Assembly (NCBI RefSeq): GCF_029167645.1 | Contig: NZ_CP119147.1 | Coordinates: 4,730,501 to 4,794,500, forward strand | DNA from: Streptomyces sp. AM 2-1-1 | GTDB lineage: Bacteria > Actinomycetota > Actinomycetes > Streptomycetales > Streptomycetaceae | DNA: 64,000 nt | Direction: 5' to 3' | Shown here: piece after piece, positions 17,729 through 25,774 of the stretch | Numbering within the stretch: position 1 is the first letter of the stretch | How the letters are laid out: every line of letters begins with the position of its first letter | The notes under the pieces: model-generated | Told to the model about the DNA's origin: nothing | Seen by the model: the letters and a program-made list of their open reading frames with translations, nothing else | The model's database searches: none | Position numbers and translations under genes: made by a program

Positions 17729-18483
17729 TCCGGATGGTCCGCTCCGAACTGCCCCTGGAGACCCAGGAACACTTGGCGACGTACACCCGGCAGATCGCGG
17801 ACACGACGGAGTCCGACCGCAAGGCCACCGCGATAGGTCTGTGGGGCCGCTTCGCCGTACGCCGACGGGTGCGCCCCGGAGTGCTCGCCGCTCTCACCGG
17901 CATGGCACCCGGCCACCAACGCTGCATGTACTGCGGCGACAGCCAGGGCACCGATATCGACCACTTCGAGCCGAAGAGCCAGGCGCCGCTGCGCACCTTC
18001 GACTGGACCAACTACCTGCTCGCCTGCTCCTACTGCAACAGCAACCAGAAACGGGACCTGTTTCCGCGCTCCCCCCGGGACGGCAGCCCGCTCCTCCTCG
18101 ACCCCACCCTCGACGACCCCCTGCACCACCTGCGACTCGTGCTGCCGCTCTGTACGTACCGGGGCCTCAGCGCGCAGGGCGACGCCTGCATAGAGGTGTT
18201 CGGCCTCAACCGGCGCGGCGTCCTCGTCGCCGGCCGCCGAACCGCCTACGCGACGGCCAAGCAGTCCGTCGAACTCTGGCGCATCGCCACCGACCGGGGC
18301 CAGCACACCAAAGCCGACGAGGTGGCCCGCGTCGCCTGGGACCGCCCGCTGGCGGACGTACTCGCCGCGATGTTCCACCAGTCCGGACACCCGGCGGCCG
18401 ACGTGCTCTTCGACGGCGAGGAGGAGACTCTGGCACTGCTGCGGGAACCGGAGTTGCGGGCGAGCTTTCTGGCGCGGGCGTGA
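17725..18483 (+). CDS. HNH endonuclease, Septu PtuB-like
   Basis: A 252-residue HNH nuclease. The core runs from about residue 67: CMYCGDSQGTDIDHFEPKS (zinc Cys pair and catalytic DH), then WTNYLLACSYCNSNQKRDLF with the Asn and second Cys pair, as in PtuB/TIGR02646 nucleases. GTG 17725 overlaps the ATPase stop, so the two are probably translated together in a fixed ratio. By family precedent the ATPase-nuclease complex degrades DNA on phage infection. The paired architecture supports a Septu-like defence role. An alternative is an uncharacterised ATPase-HNH pair outside the tested Septu clade. Confidence 0.85.
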   Translation: MIRMVRSELPLETQEHLATYTRQIADTTESDRKATAIGLWGRFAVRRRVRPGVLAALTGMAPGHQRCMYCGDSQGTDIDHFEPKSQAPLRTFDWTNYLLACSYCNSNQKRDLFPRSPRDGSPLLLDPTLDDPLHHLRLVLPLCTYRGLSAQGDACIEVFGLNRRGVLVAGRRTAYATAKQSVELWRIATDRGQHTKADEVARVAWDRPLADVLAAMFHQSGHPAADVLFDGEEETLALLREPELRASFLARA

Positions 18484-18524
18484 GGATGCGACCGTGGCGA
18501 GGGAGTAGGTGAGCAACGGCGATC

Positions 18525-18731
18525 TCAGGCGCTGAGACCGCTGCTCTTTACGGCGTCGAGAAACGTCGACCAGCCGTGGGCGGAGAAGAGCAGAACAGGG
18601 CCGTCAGCGGTCTTGCTGTCACGAACGGGGATCAGGGTGTGGCCGCTCGCGACCTCGAGGCACTCGCCCGAATTGGCTCCGCTGTAACTCGACTTGTACC
18701 AGCCGGTCAAAGTCTCATCAGCGCTGTGCAT
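18525..18731 (-). CDS. DUF397 protein
   Basis: A 68-residue DUF397 protein beginning MHSADETLTGWYKSSYSG and containing the conserved GECLEVA and VRDSK motifs. In Streptomyces these are encoded immediately after Scr1/WhiJ-type XRE regulators and act as small partners, some in toxin-antitoxin-like or developmental control. Its start lies inside the last codons of the upstream XRE gene (14-bp overlap). GC content is lower than in the flanking genes. Confidence 0.88.
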   Translation of the reverse strand: MHSADETLTGWYKSSYSGANSGECLEVASGHTLIPVRDSKTADGPVLLFSAHGWSTFLDAVKSSGLSA

Positions 18732-19542
18732 GTTCGTGTTCCTCCGCGATGGCCCTGACCAGTGCCACTGAATCCAGATGCGAAACGGCATCTCCCAGAG
18801 CCAGAGAGTAGTCCGTGTGGCAAGCCTCGACCTGTGTGCGGTCGTCGAGCAGATTGCCCGTGTAGAGGCCCTCGACGTACGCGACGGGCGCCGCGTTCGT
18901 GAAGTTCAGCAGGTAGAGCATGCCTTCCATCAGCGCATGCGCGCCGACCTCGAAGGTCAGAACGTGGAGCCGGAGGCGACCGCAGTCGGCCATGTCCGCG
19001 ATCTTGCGCAACTGCTCAGCCATCACACGGTGGCCGCCGACGCGTCGCCTGAGTACTGCTTCGTCGAGCAACGTCCAGGCAATGGGACCGGACGTGCCCT
19101 GAAGCAGCATCCCGCGCTCCAGACGGTTGGTCACCGCGGTGTCGAGATCGTCCTGAGTGAAATTCGTCCGTGCGGACTTGAACACCGCGCGTGCGTACTC
19201 GGGCGTCTGAAGGAGGCCAGGCACTAGTTGAGATCCGTACTGTCGAATCTCAGTGGCTTCCTTCTCCAGTTCGGCGACGGTCGCGAAGTAGTCGGCATAC
19301 TTCGATTCCAGGTCCTCCAGCCACCTGACAAAGAACCCGTCAGACCTCAGCGCGATGTCGATCCGCTGCGCGTCATCAGGTTTCGGTAGGCGTCGTCCCG
19401 CCTCGTAGTGGCTGATCAGCGTCGGCGAACAGACTACTTGTTCGCCCAACTCCTCCTGCGTCAGGGCGGCAGCGATCCGTCGCAGCCTCAGCTCCTCCCC
19501 GTACTTTTGCCTCGGAGTCCGAGGCTTCCGGTCCACTGTCAT
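18718..19542 (-). CDS. XRE-family HTH regulator with DUF5753 domain
   Basis: A 274-residue regulator. The N-terminal XRE helix-turn-helix is clear (GEELRLRRIAAALTQEELGE, then SPTLISHYEAGRR). The rest matches the DUF5753 region of Scr1/WhiJ-like proteins, with the family segment PGLLQTPEYARAVF. It is translationally coupled to the DUF397 gene that follows. Such pairs are abundant in Streptomyces and often lie in variable regions. The G+C here is visibly below that of flanking genes, compatible with acquisition alongside the defence pair. Confidence 0.92.
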   Translation of the reverse strand: MTVDRKPRTPRQKYGEELRLRRIAAALTQEELGEQVVCSPTLISHYEAGRRLPKPDDAQRIDIALRSDGFFVRWLEDLESKYADYFATVAELEKEATEIRQYGSQLVPGLLQTPEYARAVFKSARTNFTQDDLDTAVTNRLERGMLLQGTSGPIAWTLLDEAVLRRRVGGHRVMAEQLRKIADMADCGRLRLHVLTFEVGAHALMEGMLYLLNFTNAAPVAYVEGLYTGNLLDDRTQVEACHTDYSLALGDAVSHLDSVALVRAIAEEHEHAQR

Positions 19543-19689
19543 GCGGTACCAACTCCCCTGTTGCTGACGGGCGGGCTGTCAAGCCGAAACCCCTGGCAGA
19601 GTAGCCACCCGCGACCTCACTCTGTGATGGATTCACCACGGAACGCACCCGTTCGTGGCTGTCGGTCATCAGAAGGAGAGAACACAGAG

Positions 19690-19929
19690 ATGAAGGACCT
19701 CGTCCGCCGGGTCACCGGTTCGTTGAAGTGGCTGGTGAGCCCCGCTCCGGCCGCCGTTCGGTGCCCCCGCCCGCACCCGTCCGGTCCGACCACTCGCCGT
19801 ACCGGCGGGCGTCCGCTGCGCGGCGAGGACAACGCACTCGTCCGCCCTTACCTCCTGGCGCACGAGCAGCGTGCCGACCGGCTCATGGCCACCCTCCGTT
19901 CCACCCCCGTCGCCGGAGCCGCGGCATGA
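19690..19929 (+). CDS. Small Streptomyces-type hypothetical protein
   Basis: A 79-residue protein (MKDLVRRVTGSLKWLVSPAP, then a Pro/Arg-rich middle and VRPYLLAHEQRADRL near the end). I recognise it as the type of small ORF found next to XRE regulators across Streptomyces, but no function is known. GAAGGAG at 19673-19679 supports ATG 19690. Its stop overlaps the next start as ATGA. Confidence 0.75.
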   Translation: MKDLVRRVTGSLKWLVSPAPAAVRCPRPHPSGPTTRRTGGRPLRGEDNALVRPYLLAHEQRADRLMATLRSTPVAGAAA

Positions 19930-20342
19930 CCGGCGTGCACCGCGCAGGCGGCACCTTCCGGCTGCTGCCCTGGACCGGAGCCGGCGGCAAGCCGGCCTAC
20001 GTACGGGGCGACGGCACCGGCTACGTCTCGCGGCTCGCCGACAACATCGAGAGCGTCCAGCTCGGCATGGCGGGCGACCTGCTCGGCCACGCCACCGCGC
20101 TGCTGGCGGACCAGCGGGTCACCGGGGCCGAGTTGCGATTCCTCGCCAACCGGCTCAGCGAGTCGCTCCGGGACATCAAACGCGTCGCGGAGAGCCGGGG
20201 CGCGCGGCTGGACTCCTACCGTGACGCCGGAGCGGGCCGGGGGGAAGAAACCGGCGACGCCTACGACGTCGCCGACGCGGTGGAGTTCAACGATGCCGTC
20301 GGAACCGGCTTCCCGCCGTCCGCGAGCCCTTCCGACACCTGA
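19926..20342 (+). CDS. Hypothetical protein coupled to small upstream ORF
   Basis: A 138-residue soluble protein starting MTGVHRAGGTFRLLPWTGAG. The middle (residues about 45-95) is predicted helical. It has no membrane segment, catalytic motif or signal peptide. The ATGA overlap with the 79-residue ORF indicates a two-gene unit, divergent from the XRE/DUF397 pair, probably sharing its control. I do not recognise a function. Confidence 0.75.
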   Translation: MTGVHRAGGTFRLLPWTGAGGKPAYVRGDGTGYVSRLADNIESVQLGMAGDLLGHATALLADQRVTGAELRFLANRLSESLRDIKRVAESRGARLDSYRDAGAGRGEETGDAYDVADAVEFNDAVGTGFPPSASPSDT

Positions 20343-20404
20343 ATACCGGTGGTCAGCCGCCGCTCCGTGGCACACCGGCGGTGCACCCGGTGTCGTCGTG
20401 GCGG

Positions 20405-20614
20405 CTACTGCATCAGCTCGGTGTGGGGATGCTCCGGCGCTGCCGGGCAGGTGTAGAGCTGCTGCGTGTGGCCGCTGCCGATCCGGACGGCGGTCGGCTG
20501 CCGGGGGACGGGCTCGGTGAGCCGGGCGGTGCGGACCTCGCTGCGGACGTGACCTCGGTGGTGCACCTCGATGCCCCGGGCGCCGAACCCGTGCAGCGGG
20601 TCCGCGTCCCTCAC
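20405..20614 (-). CDS. Possible small hypothetical protein
   Basis: A 69-residue frame from GTG 20614 (VRDADPLHGFGARGIEVHHR, ending HPHTELMQ) has protein-like composition. It fills the gap between the lipoprotein gene and the 138-residue ORF. It follows the lipoprotein stop by 19 bp on the same strand. No family is recognised and the ribosome-binding site is weak, so coding status is uncertain. Confidence 0.35.
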   Translation of the reverse strand: MRDADPLHGFGARGIEVHHRGHVRSEVRTARLTEPVPRQPTAVRIGSGHTQQLYTCPAAPEHPHTELMQ

Positions 20615-20633
20615 GGTGCCGAGTGAACCCCGG

Positions 20634-20987
20634 TCACCACTTGTCGCCGACGCGCACCTTGTTCCACTTCTTCTTCGAGATGCACAACTCGTGCGCGTCG
20701 TTGTCCAGTTCGATCTGGTAGCACTCGTCCTTGCGGTGGGCGACGCGCTTGGTCGCACCGGTCTTCACGTTGTGGCAGGACTTCTTGCTCTTGCCGTTCT
20801 TCCTGGTCGTGGAGCACTGGCTGCGGGTGACCGCCTCGTCGGTGTACGTGGTGGTGGCCGCCTTGTACTCCTTCTCCGTGATCGTCCCGTGCACATCGTT
20901 CCCGCCGCAGGCGGTGAGGAGCAGTACGGCGAAGGGCGCCACGGCGAGGGCGGCGATCCGGCGGAGGGGCGTTCGGCGAACGGGCAT
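20634..20987 (-). CDS. Small lysine-rich lipoprotein
   Basis: A 117-residue lipoprotein. The signal peptide (RRTPLRRIAALAVAPFAVLL) ends in lipobox LTAC, giving lipidated Cys27. The mature part is Lys/Thr-rich with four cysteines (SQCST, KSCHN, DECYQ, ELCIS) that may form two disulfides. Similar small secreted proteins occur in Streptomyces without assigned function. Confidence 0.8.
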   Translation of the reverse strand: MPVRRTPLRRIAALAVAPFAVLLLTACGGNDVHGTITEKEYKAATTTYTDEAVTRSQCSTTRKNGKSKKSCHNVKTGATKRVAHRKDECYQIELDNDAHELCISKKKWNKVRVGDKW

Positions 20988-21289
20988 GACGGGTCCTCTA
21001 CGGCAAGGAGTGGTGCCGGGCCGTGCGGGAGAGACGGCGACAGCGTGGGTCGGTTCCGCAGCTTAGTGACGCTTCATACGCCAGTTCGGTTCTGGTGTGG
21101 GTGAGTTCCCGGCCGCAACCGCCGGGGCGGGACCGGGTCCACCGGCCGCCACCTCACCGGGGTGTCGGCGAACACGGGTCGGCACGCCGATGAGCCCGCA
21201 GACCCGTGAGCCCGGCGCGGCCGGAGCGCCCCGGCCGGGCTCACGCACGTTCCCCGCGCGCTGTCGGCGTCGCCCGATACCGTCGGTCC
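20988..21289. other. Gene-free divergent region upstream of recD2
   Basis: No gene is seen. A hairpin with perfect 10-bp arms GTGAGCCCGG / CCGGGCTCAC spans 21206-21244 and lies 45 bp before the helicase start. TACCGT at 21278-21283 fits a TANNNT -10 box only six bases before the ATG. Confidence 0.55.
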
Positions 21290-23545
21290 ATGCCCTCCGC
21301 GCCCACTCCGCCCACCCCACCCCACCTGGCCGTCCTCGAAGGTGTCCTGGAGCGGGTCACGTACGCCAACGAGGAGAACGGGTACACCGTCGCCCGCGTC
21401 GACACCGGGCGCGGCGGCGATCTGCTCACCGTGGTGGGCTCGCTGCTCGGCGCGCAGCCGGGGGAGTCGCTGCGGATGGAGGGGCGTTGGGGCTCGCACC
21501 CGCAGTACGGCAAGCAGTTCACCGTGGAGAACTACACGACGGTGCTCCCCGCGACCATCCAGGGCATCCGCCGCTACCTCGGCTCCGGGCTGATCAAGGG
21601 GATCGGGCCGGTCATGGCCGACCGGATCACCACCCACTTCGGCACCGAGACCCTCGACATCATCGAGAACGCACCGAAGCGGCTCGTCGAGGTTCCCGGG
21701 CTCGGCCCGAAGCGCACGAAGAAGATCGCCGACGCGTGGGAGGAGCAGAAGGCGATCAAGGAGGTCATGATCTTCCTCCAGTCGGTCGGGGTCTCGACCT
21801 CGATCGCCGTGCGGATCTACAAGAAGTACGAGGACGCGTCGATCTCCGTCGTGAAGAACCAGCCCTACCGGCTGGCCGCCGACGTGTGGGGCATCGGCTT
21901 CCTGACCGCCGACCGGATCGCGCAGGCGGTCGGCATCCCGCACGACAGCCCGGAACGGGTGCGGGCCGGACTCCAGTACGCCCTCTCCCAGTCCTGCGAC
22001 CAGGGCCACTGCTACCTCCCCGAGGAACGTTTGATCGCGGACGGGGTGAAGCTGCTCCAGGTCGACACCGGGCTGGTCATCGACTGCCTCGCCGAACTGG
22101 CCGCCGACCCGGAGGGCGTCGTACGGGAGAAGGTGCCGTCGCCGGAGGGCGGGGAACCGGTGACGGCGGTCTACCTCGTGCCGTTCCACCGGGCGGAGCT
22201 CTCCCTCGCCGGGCAGGTGCGCAGGCTGCTGCGGACTCCGGAGGACCGGATGCCCGCGTTCCGGGACGTGGACTGGGAGAAGGCGCTGGAGTGGCTGGCG
22301 CGGCGGACGGGCGCCACCCTCGCGCCCGAGCAGGAGGCGGCGGTCCGGCTCGCGTTGAGCCGGAAGGTGGCCGTGCTGACCGGCGGACCGGGATGCGGGA
22401 AGTCGTTCACCGTACGCTCCGTGGTCGAGCTGGCCCGCGCGAAGAAGGCGAAGGTCGTGCTCGCGGCTCCCACCGGGCGGGCCGCGAAACGCCTCTCCGA
22501 GCTGACCGGGGCCGAGGCGTCCACCGTGCACCGGCTGTTGGAACTGAAGCCGGGCGGCGACGCCGCGTACGACCGGGACCGTCCGCTCGACGCCGATCTG
22601 GTCGTCGTCGACGAGGCGTCCATGCTCGATCTGCTCCTCGCCAACAAGCTCGTGAAGGCGGTGGCGCCCGGTGCCCACCTGCTGCTCGTCGGCGACGTGG
22701 ACCAGTTGCCGTCGGTCGGCGCGGGCGAGGTGCTGCGGGACCTGCTCGCCGAGGGCGGACCCGTCCCCGCCGTCCGGCTGACCCGCATCTTCCGCCAGGC
22801 CCAGCACTCCGGCGTGGTCACCAACGCCCACCGCATCAACTCCGGCCAGCCCCCGCTCACCCACGGGCTCGACGACTTCTTCCTCTTCGTGGAGGACGAG
22901 ACGGAGGACGCCGGGGTGCTCGCCGTGGACGTGGCCGCCCGCCGCCTCCCGAGGAAGTTCGGCCTCGATCCGCGCCGCGACATCCAGGTCCTCACCCCGA
23001 TGCACCGGGGTCTCGCCGGCGCCGGTCACCTCAACACCCTGCTCCAGCAGGTCATCACGCCGGGCCGCCCCGAGTTGCCGGAGAAGCGGTTCGGCGGCCG
23101 GGTCTTCCGGGTCGGCGACAAGGTGACCCAGATCCGCAACAACTACGACAAGGGGGAGAACGGTGTCTTCAACGGCACCCTCGGCGTCGTGACCTCACTC
23201 GACACCGACGAGCAGCGGCTGACCGTGCGCACCGACGAGGACGAGGAGATCGGCTACGACTTCGACGAGCTGGACGAGCTGGCGCACGCCTACGCCATGA
23301 CGATCCATCGCTCCCAGGGCAGCGAGTACCCGGCCGTCGTCGTCCCCGTCACCACCAGCGCCTGGATGATGCTCCAGCGCAACCTCCTCTACACGGCGGT
23401 GACGCGGGCCAAGAAGCTCGTCGTCCTCGTCGGTTCGCGGAAGGCGATCGGTCAGGCGGTCCGCACGGTTTCCGCCGGGAGGCGCTTCACGGCACTGGAT
23501 TTCCGGCTTCGCGGAGGGTCCGAGGAAGACCCACCGAAAAAATGA
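21290..23545 (+). CDS. recD2: RecD2-type ATP-dependent DNA helicase
   Basis: A 751-residue SF1B 5'-3' helicase of the RecD2/TraA type. It has an N-terminal OB-like region (HLAVLEGVLERVTYANEENG), a tandem HhH section (IKGIGPVMADRI, VPGLGPKRTKKI), Walker A GGPGCGKS (about residue 364), Walker B VVVDEASMLD (about 440) and the C-terminal AMTIHRSQGSEY motif with an SH3-like insertion. RecD2 works alone, without RecBC, in repair and replication-fork maintenance. ATG 21290 lacks a ribosome-binding site, but a TANNNT box six bases upstream suggests a leaderless mRNA, common in Streptomyces. Confidence 0.93.
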   Translation: MPSAPTPPTPPHLAVLEGVLERVTYANEENGYTVARVDTGRGGDLLTVVGSLLGAQPGESLRMEGRWGSHPQYGKQFTVENYTTVLPATIQGIRRYLGSGLIKGIGPVMADRITTHFGTETLDIIENAPKRLVEVPGLGPKRTKKIADAWEEQKAIKEVMIFLQSVGVSTSIAVRIYKKYEDASISVVKNQPYRLAADVWGIGFLTADRIAQAVGIPHDSPERVRAGLQYALSQSCDQGHCYLPEERLIADGVKLLQVDTGLVIDCLAELAADPEGVVREKVPSPEGGEPVTAVYLVPFHRAELSLAGQVRRLLRTPEDRMPAFRDVDWEKALEWLARRTGATLAPEQEAAVRLALSRKVAVLTGGPGCGKSFTVRSVVELARAKKAKVVLAAPTGRAAKRLSELTGAEASTVHRLLELKPGGDAAYDRDRPLDADLVVVDEASMLDLLLANKLVKAVAPGAHLLLVGDVDQLPSVGAGEVLRDLLAEGGPVPAVRLTRIFRQAQHSGVVTNAHRINSGQPPLTHGLDDFFLFVEDETEDAGVLAVDVAARRLPRKFGLDPRRDIQVLTPMHRGLAGAGHLNTLLQQVITPGRPELPEKRFGGRVFRVGDKVTQIRNNYDKGENGVFNGTLGVVTSLDTDEQRLTVRTDEDEEIGYDFDELDELAHAYAMTIHRSQGSEYPAVVVPVTTSAWMMLQRNLLYTAVTRAKKLVVLVGSRKAIGQAVRTVSAGRRFTALDFRLRGGSEEDPPKK

Positions 23546-23616
23546 TCGATCAAATCGGTGGGAAACATCACGGAGGGCTTCCGGATCCGCAGGGGACGGG
23601 GCAGGATGACTAAGTT

Positions 23617-23635
23617 GGCGGCACTCAGTGCCGCC
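23617..23635. promoter_or_regulatory. Perfect 9+1+9 palindrome in citrate synthase leader
   Basis: GGCGGCACT-C-AGTGCCGCC is a perfect inverted repeat about 127 bp upstream of the citrate synthase start. TTGGCG (23615-23620) overlaps it, with TTAGGT 16 bp downstream, so it may be an operator over a promoter or an mRNA hairpin. Confidence 0.5.
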
Positions 23636-23691
23636 ATTAGGTCCAATGGACGACCCCGAGTGCACTCTCCTGAGCCAAATGGGGGAGGGTG

Positions 23692-23729
23692 GAGACAGTC
23701 AGGGCACCTTGAGACAGTCAGGGCACCTC
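23692..23729 (+). repeat. 19-bp tandem duplication in citrate synthase leader
   Basis: Two copies of GAGACAGTCAGGGCACCT plus one base lie head to tail, differing only at the last base, about 33-70 bp before the start codon. Confidence 0.85.
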
Positions 23730-23761
23730 GAAGAAGAGGCACTACGTCGGTGAGGGATGAC

Positions 23762-25060
23762 GTGAGCGAGCACACCAACAACGCTGTAGTACTGCGGTAC
23801 GGCGATGACGAGTACACCTACCCGGTGATCAACAGCACCGTCGGGGACAAGGGCTTCGACATCGGGAAGCTGCGGGCCAACACCGGTCTCGTGACGCTGG
23901 ACAGCGGCTACGGCAACACCGCCGCCTATAAATCCGGCATCACCTACCTCGACGGTGAGCAGGGCATCCTCCGCTACCGCGGGTACCCGATCGAGCAGCT
24001 CGCCGAGAGCTCGACCTTCCTTGAGGTCGCGTACACGCTGATCAACGGTGAACTCCCGAAGGTCGACGAACTGTCGACCTTCAAGAACGAGATCACCCAG
24101 CACACCCTGCTGCACGAGGACGTCAAGCGGTTCTTCGACGGCTTCCCCCGTGACGCCCACCCGATGGCGATGCTCTCCTCGGTCGTCAGCGCGCTGTCCA
24201 CCTTCTACCAGGACAGCCACAACCCGTTCGACGAGGAGCAGCGCCACCTCTCGACGATCCGCCTGCTGGCCAAGCTCCCGACCATCGCGGCGTACGCGTA
24301 CAAGAAGTCGATCGGTCACCCGTTCGTCTACCCGCGCAACGACCTCGGTTACGTCGAGAACTTCCTGCGGATGACCTTCTCGGTCCCCGCCCAGGAGTAC
24401 GAGCTGGACCCGGTCGTCGTCTCGGCGCTGGACAAGCTGCTCATCCTGCACGCGGACCACGAGCAGAACTGTTCGACCTCCACCGTGCGTCTGGTCGGCT
24501 CCTCGCAGGCGAACATGTTCGCCTCGATCTCCGCCGGCATCTCCGCGCTGTGGGGCCCGCTGCACGGCGGCGCCAACCAGTCCGTGCTGGAGATGCTGGA
24601 AGGCATCCAGGCCAACGGCGGCGACGTCGACTCCTTCATCCGCAAGGTGAAGAACAAGGAGGACGGCGTCCGCCTGATGGGCTTCGGCCACCGGGTGTAC
24701 AAGTCCTTCGACCCGCGCGCCAAGATCATCAAGGCTGCCGCGCACGACGTCCTGTCGGCCCTCGGCAAGTCCGACGAGCTGCTCGACATCGCGCTCAAGC
24801 TGGAGGAGCACGCGCTCTCCGACGAGTACTTCGTCTCGCGCAACCTCTACCCCAACGTGGACTTCTACACCGGTCTCATCTACCGCGCCATGGGCTTCCC
24901 CACCGAGATGTTCACCGTGCTCTTCGCGCTCGGCCGCCTCCCCGGCTGGATCGCCCAGTGGCACGAAATGATCAAGGAGCCGGGATCCCGCATCGGCCGC
25001 CCGCGCCAGATCTACACGGGTGAGGTCCTCCGCGACTTCGTCCCGGTCGAGGGCCGCTGA
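23762..25060 (+). CDS. gltA: Citrate synthase
   Basis: A 432-residue type II (hexameric-type) citrate synthase that condenses oxaloacetate and acetyl-CoA at entry to the TCA cycle. Catalytic residues are visible: His in GPLHGGANQSV, His in MGFGHRVYK and Asp in NVDFYTGL. The N-terminus SEHTNNAVVLRYGDDEYTYP matches the usual Streptomyces start, supporting GTG 23762 with GAGGGA at 23752-23757; GTG 23750 is a weaker alternative. It is monocistronic. The leader carries a palindrome and a 19-bp tandem repeat, and a hairpin follows the gene. Confidence 0.97.
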   Translation: MSEHTNNAVVLRYGDDEYTYPVINSTVGDKGFDIGKLRANTGLVTLDSGYGNTAAYKSGITYLDGEQGILRYRGYPIEQLAESSTFLEVAYTLINGELPKVDELSTFKNEITQHTLLHEDVKRFFDGFPRDAHPMAMLSSVVSALSTFYQDSHNPFDEEQRHLSTIRLLAKLPTIAAYAYKKSIGHPFVYPRNDLGYVENFLRMTFSVPAQEYELDPVVVSALDKLLILHADHEQNCSTSTVRLVGSSQANMFASISAGISALWGPLHGGANQSVLEMLEGIQANGGDVDSFIRKVKNKEDGVRLMGFGHRVYKSFDPRAKIIKAAAHDVLSALGKSDELLDIALKLEEHALSDEYFVSRNLYPNVDFYTGLIYRAMGFPTEMFTVLFALGRLPGWIAQWHEMIKEPGSRIGRPRQIYTGEVLRDFVPVEGR

Positions 25061-25090
25061 CCCGAGCCTTCACAGGTGGCCGGTCGCACT

Positions 25091-25131
25091 GGTACGGCGC
25101 GATGAGCGAGTGAGCCGCGTGGCGCCGTACC
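25091..25131 (+). terminator. Hairpin downstream of citrate synthase
   Basis: GGTACGGCGC and GCGCCGTACC form perfect 10-bp arms around a 21-nt loop, 30 bp after the citrate synthase stop codon. There is no U-tract. Confidence 0.5.
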
Positions 25132-25740
25132 CGTAAGGCCCGACGTCGTACCCGGGATACCGGCGCCGCCGTAGGTCCCGTAGTACCCGTCGTACCGCCG
25201 CGCCTGCGGCAACCGCACCACCCGCACCACCCGGCCCCCTCCGGCCGACTGCCTTCGCCCCGCGTGCCGCGCCCTCCAGGGAGCGCGGCGTCCGGGGCGA
25301 TTCGGCGTTCCGGGACGTGCGGGCATCCGGCGATGCGGGGCGGGATCCAGGGGTGGGCGGGGCTTCGGGCGTAGCCCGTGTTCCGGCCGGTACGGCATCG
25401 CCGGCACCGTCACAGGTGCCGGGGCGGGGCCGGATGCGGCCCGGAAAGCGAGAAACGCCCCGCCGCCGATCCCCCCACGGGTCGACGGACAGGGCGCTTC
25501 CCATATCCCGGAGCGGATTCCCCCCACGGGATCCGGCCGGGCGTCTGCGGGGAGGCCTGACTCCCCTGGTCCTGCTGCGGTCCGCCGGGGTACGTACGGG
25601 AGGGCCGCTCAAAGCTCCCCGGTGCACGTGCCCCGGCCAACGCGTGCCGTGAAGCGTCCCCCAAGACACTTCACCGGACGTCCCCCAAGACATCCTTGGC
25701 ATCGCACTCTAAGACTCACGAACCCATGGAATGGTTACCC

Positions 25741-25762
25741 TCACATCGATGTGATCTAGATC
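25741..25762. promoter_or_regulatory. Two overlapping perfect palindromes
   Basis: TCACATCGATGTGA (25741-25754) and GATCTAGATC (25753-25762) overlap by two bases in an unusually AT-rich patch beyond the copA stop codon. Their role is unknown; both are exact palindromes. Confidence 0.55.
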
Positions 25763-25774
25763 TCGGTGTGGAAA

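Larger units (their letters stand above)
25061..25774. other. 714-bp gene-free stretch between gltA and copA
   Basis: No supported gene occurs. Long frames on both strands have low-complexity Arg/Pro/Gly composition. Notable items are a repeated CGTCCCCCAAGACA at 25655-25668 and 25679-25692, a CCAAG-N5-CTTGG inverted repeat beginning inside the second copy, and two overlapping palindromes at 25741-25762. Confidence 0.6.

Noticed and set aside
21074..23029. 651-codon frame antisense to recD2
   Set aside because: Shadow frame; the plus strand carries all helicase motifs.
25070..25702. Minus-strand frame with a Tyr/Gly-rich end (GYYGTYGGAGIPG)
   Set aside because: The short Tyr/Gly-rich part changes frame within 60 bp and the rest is Arg/Pro/Gly low complexity. 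No ribosome-binding site or family.
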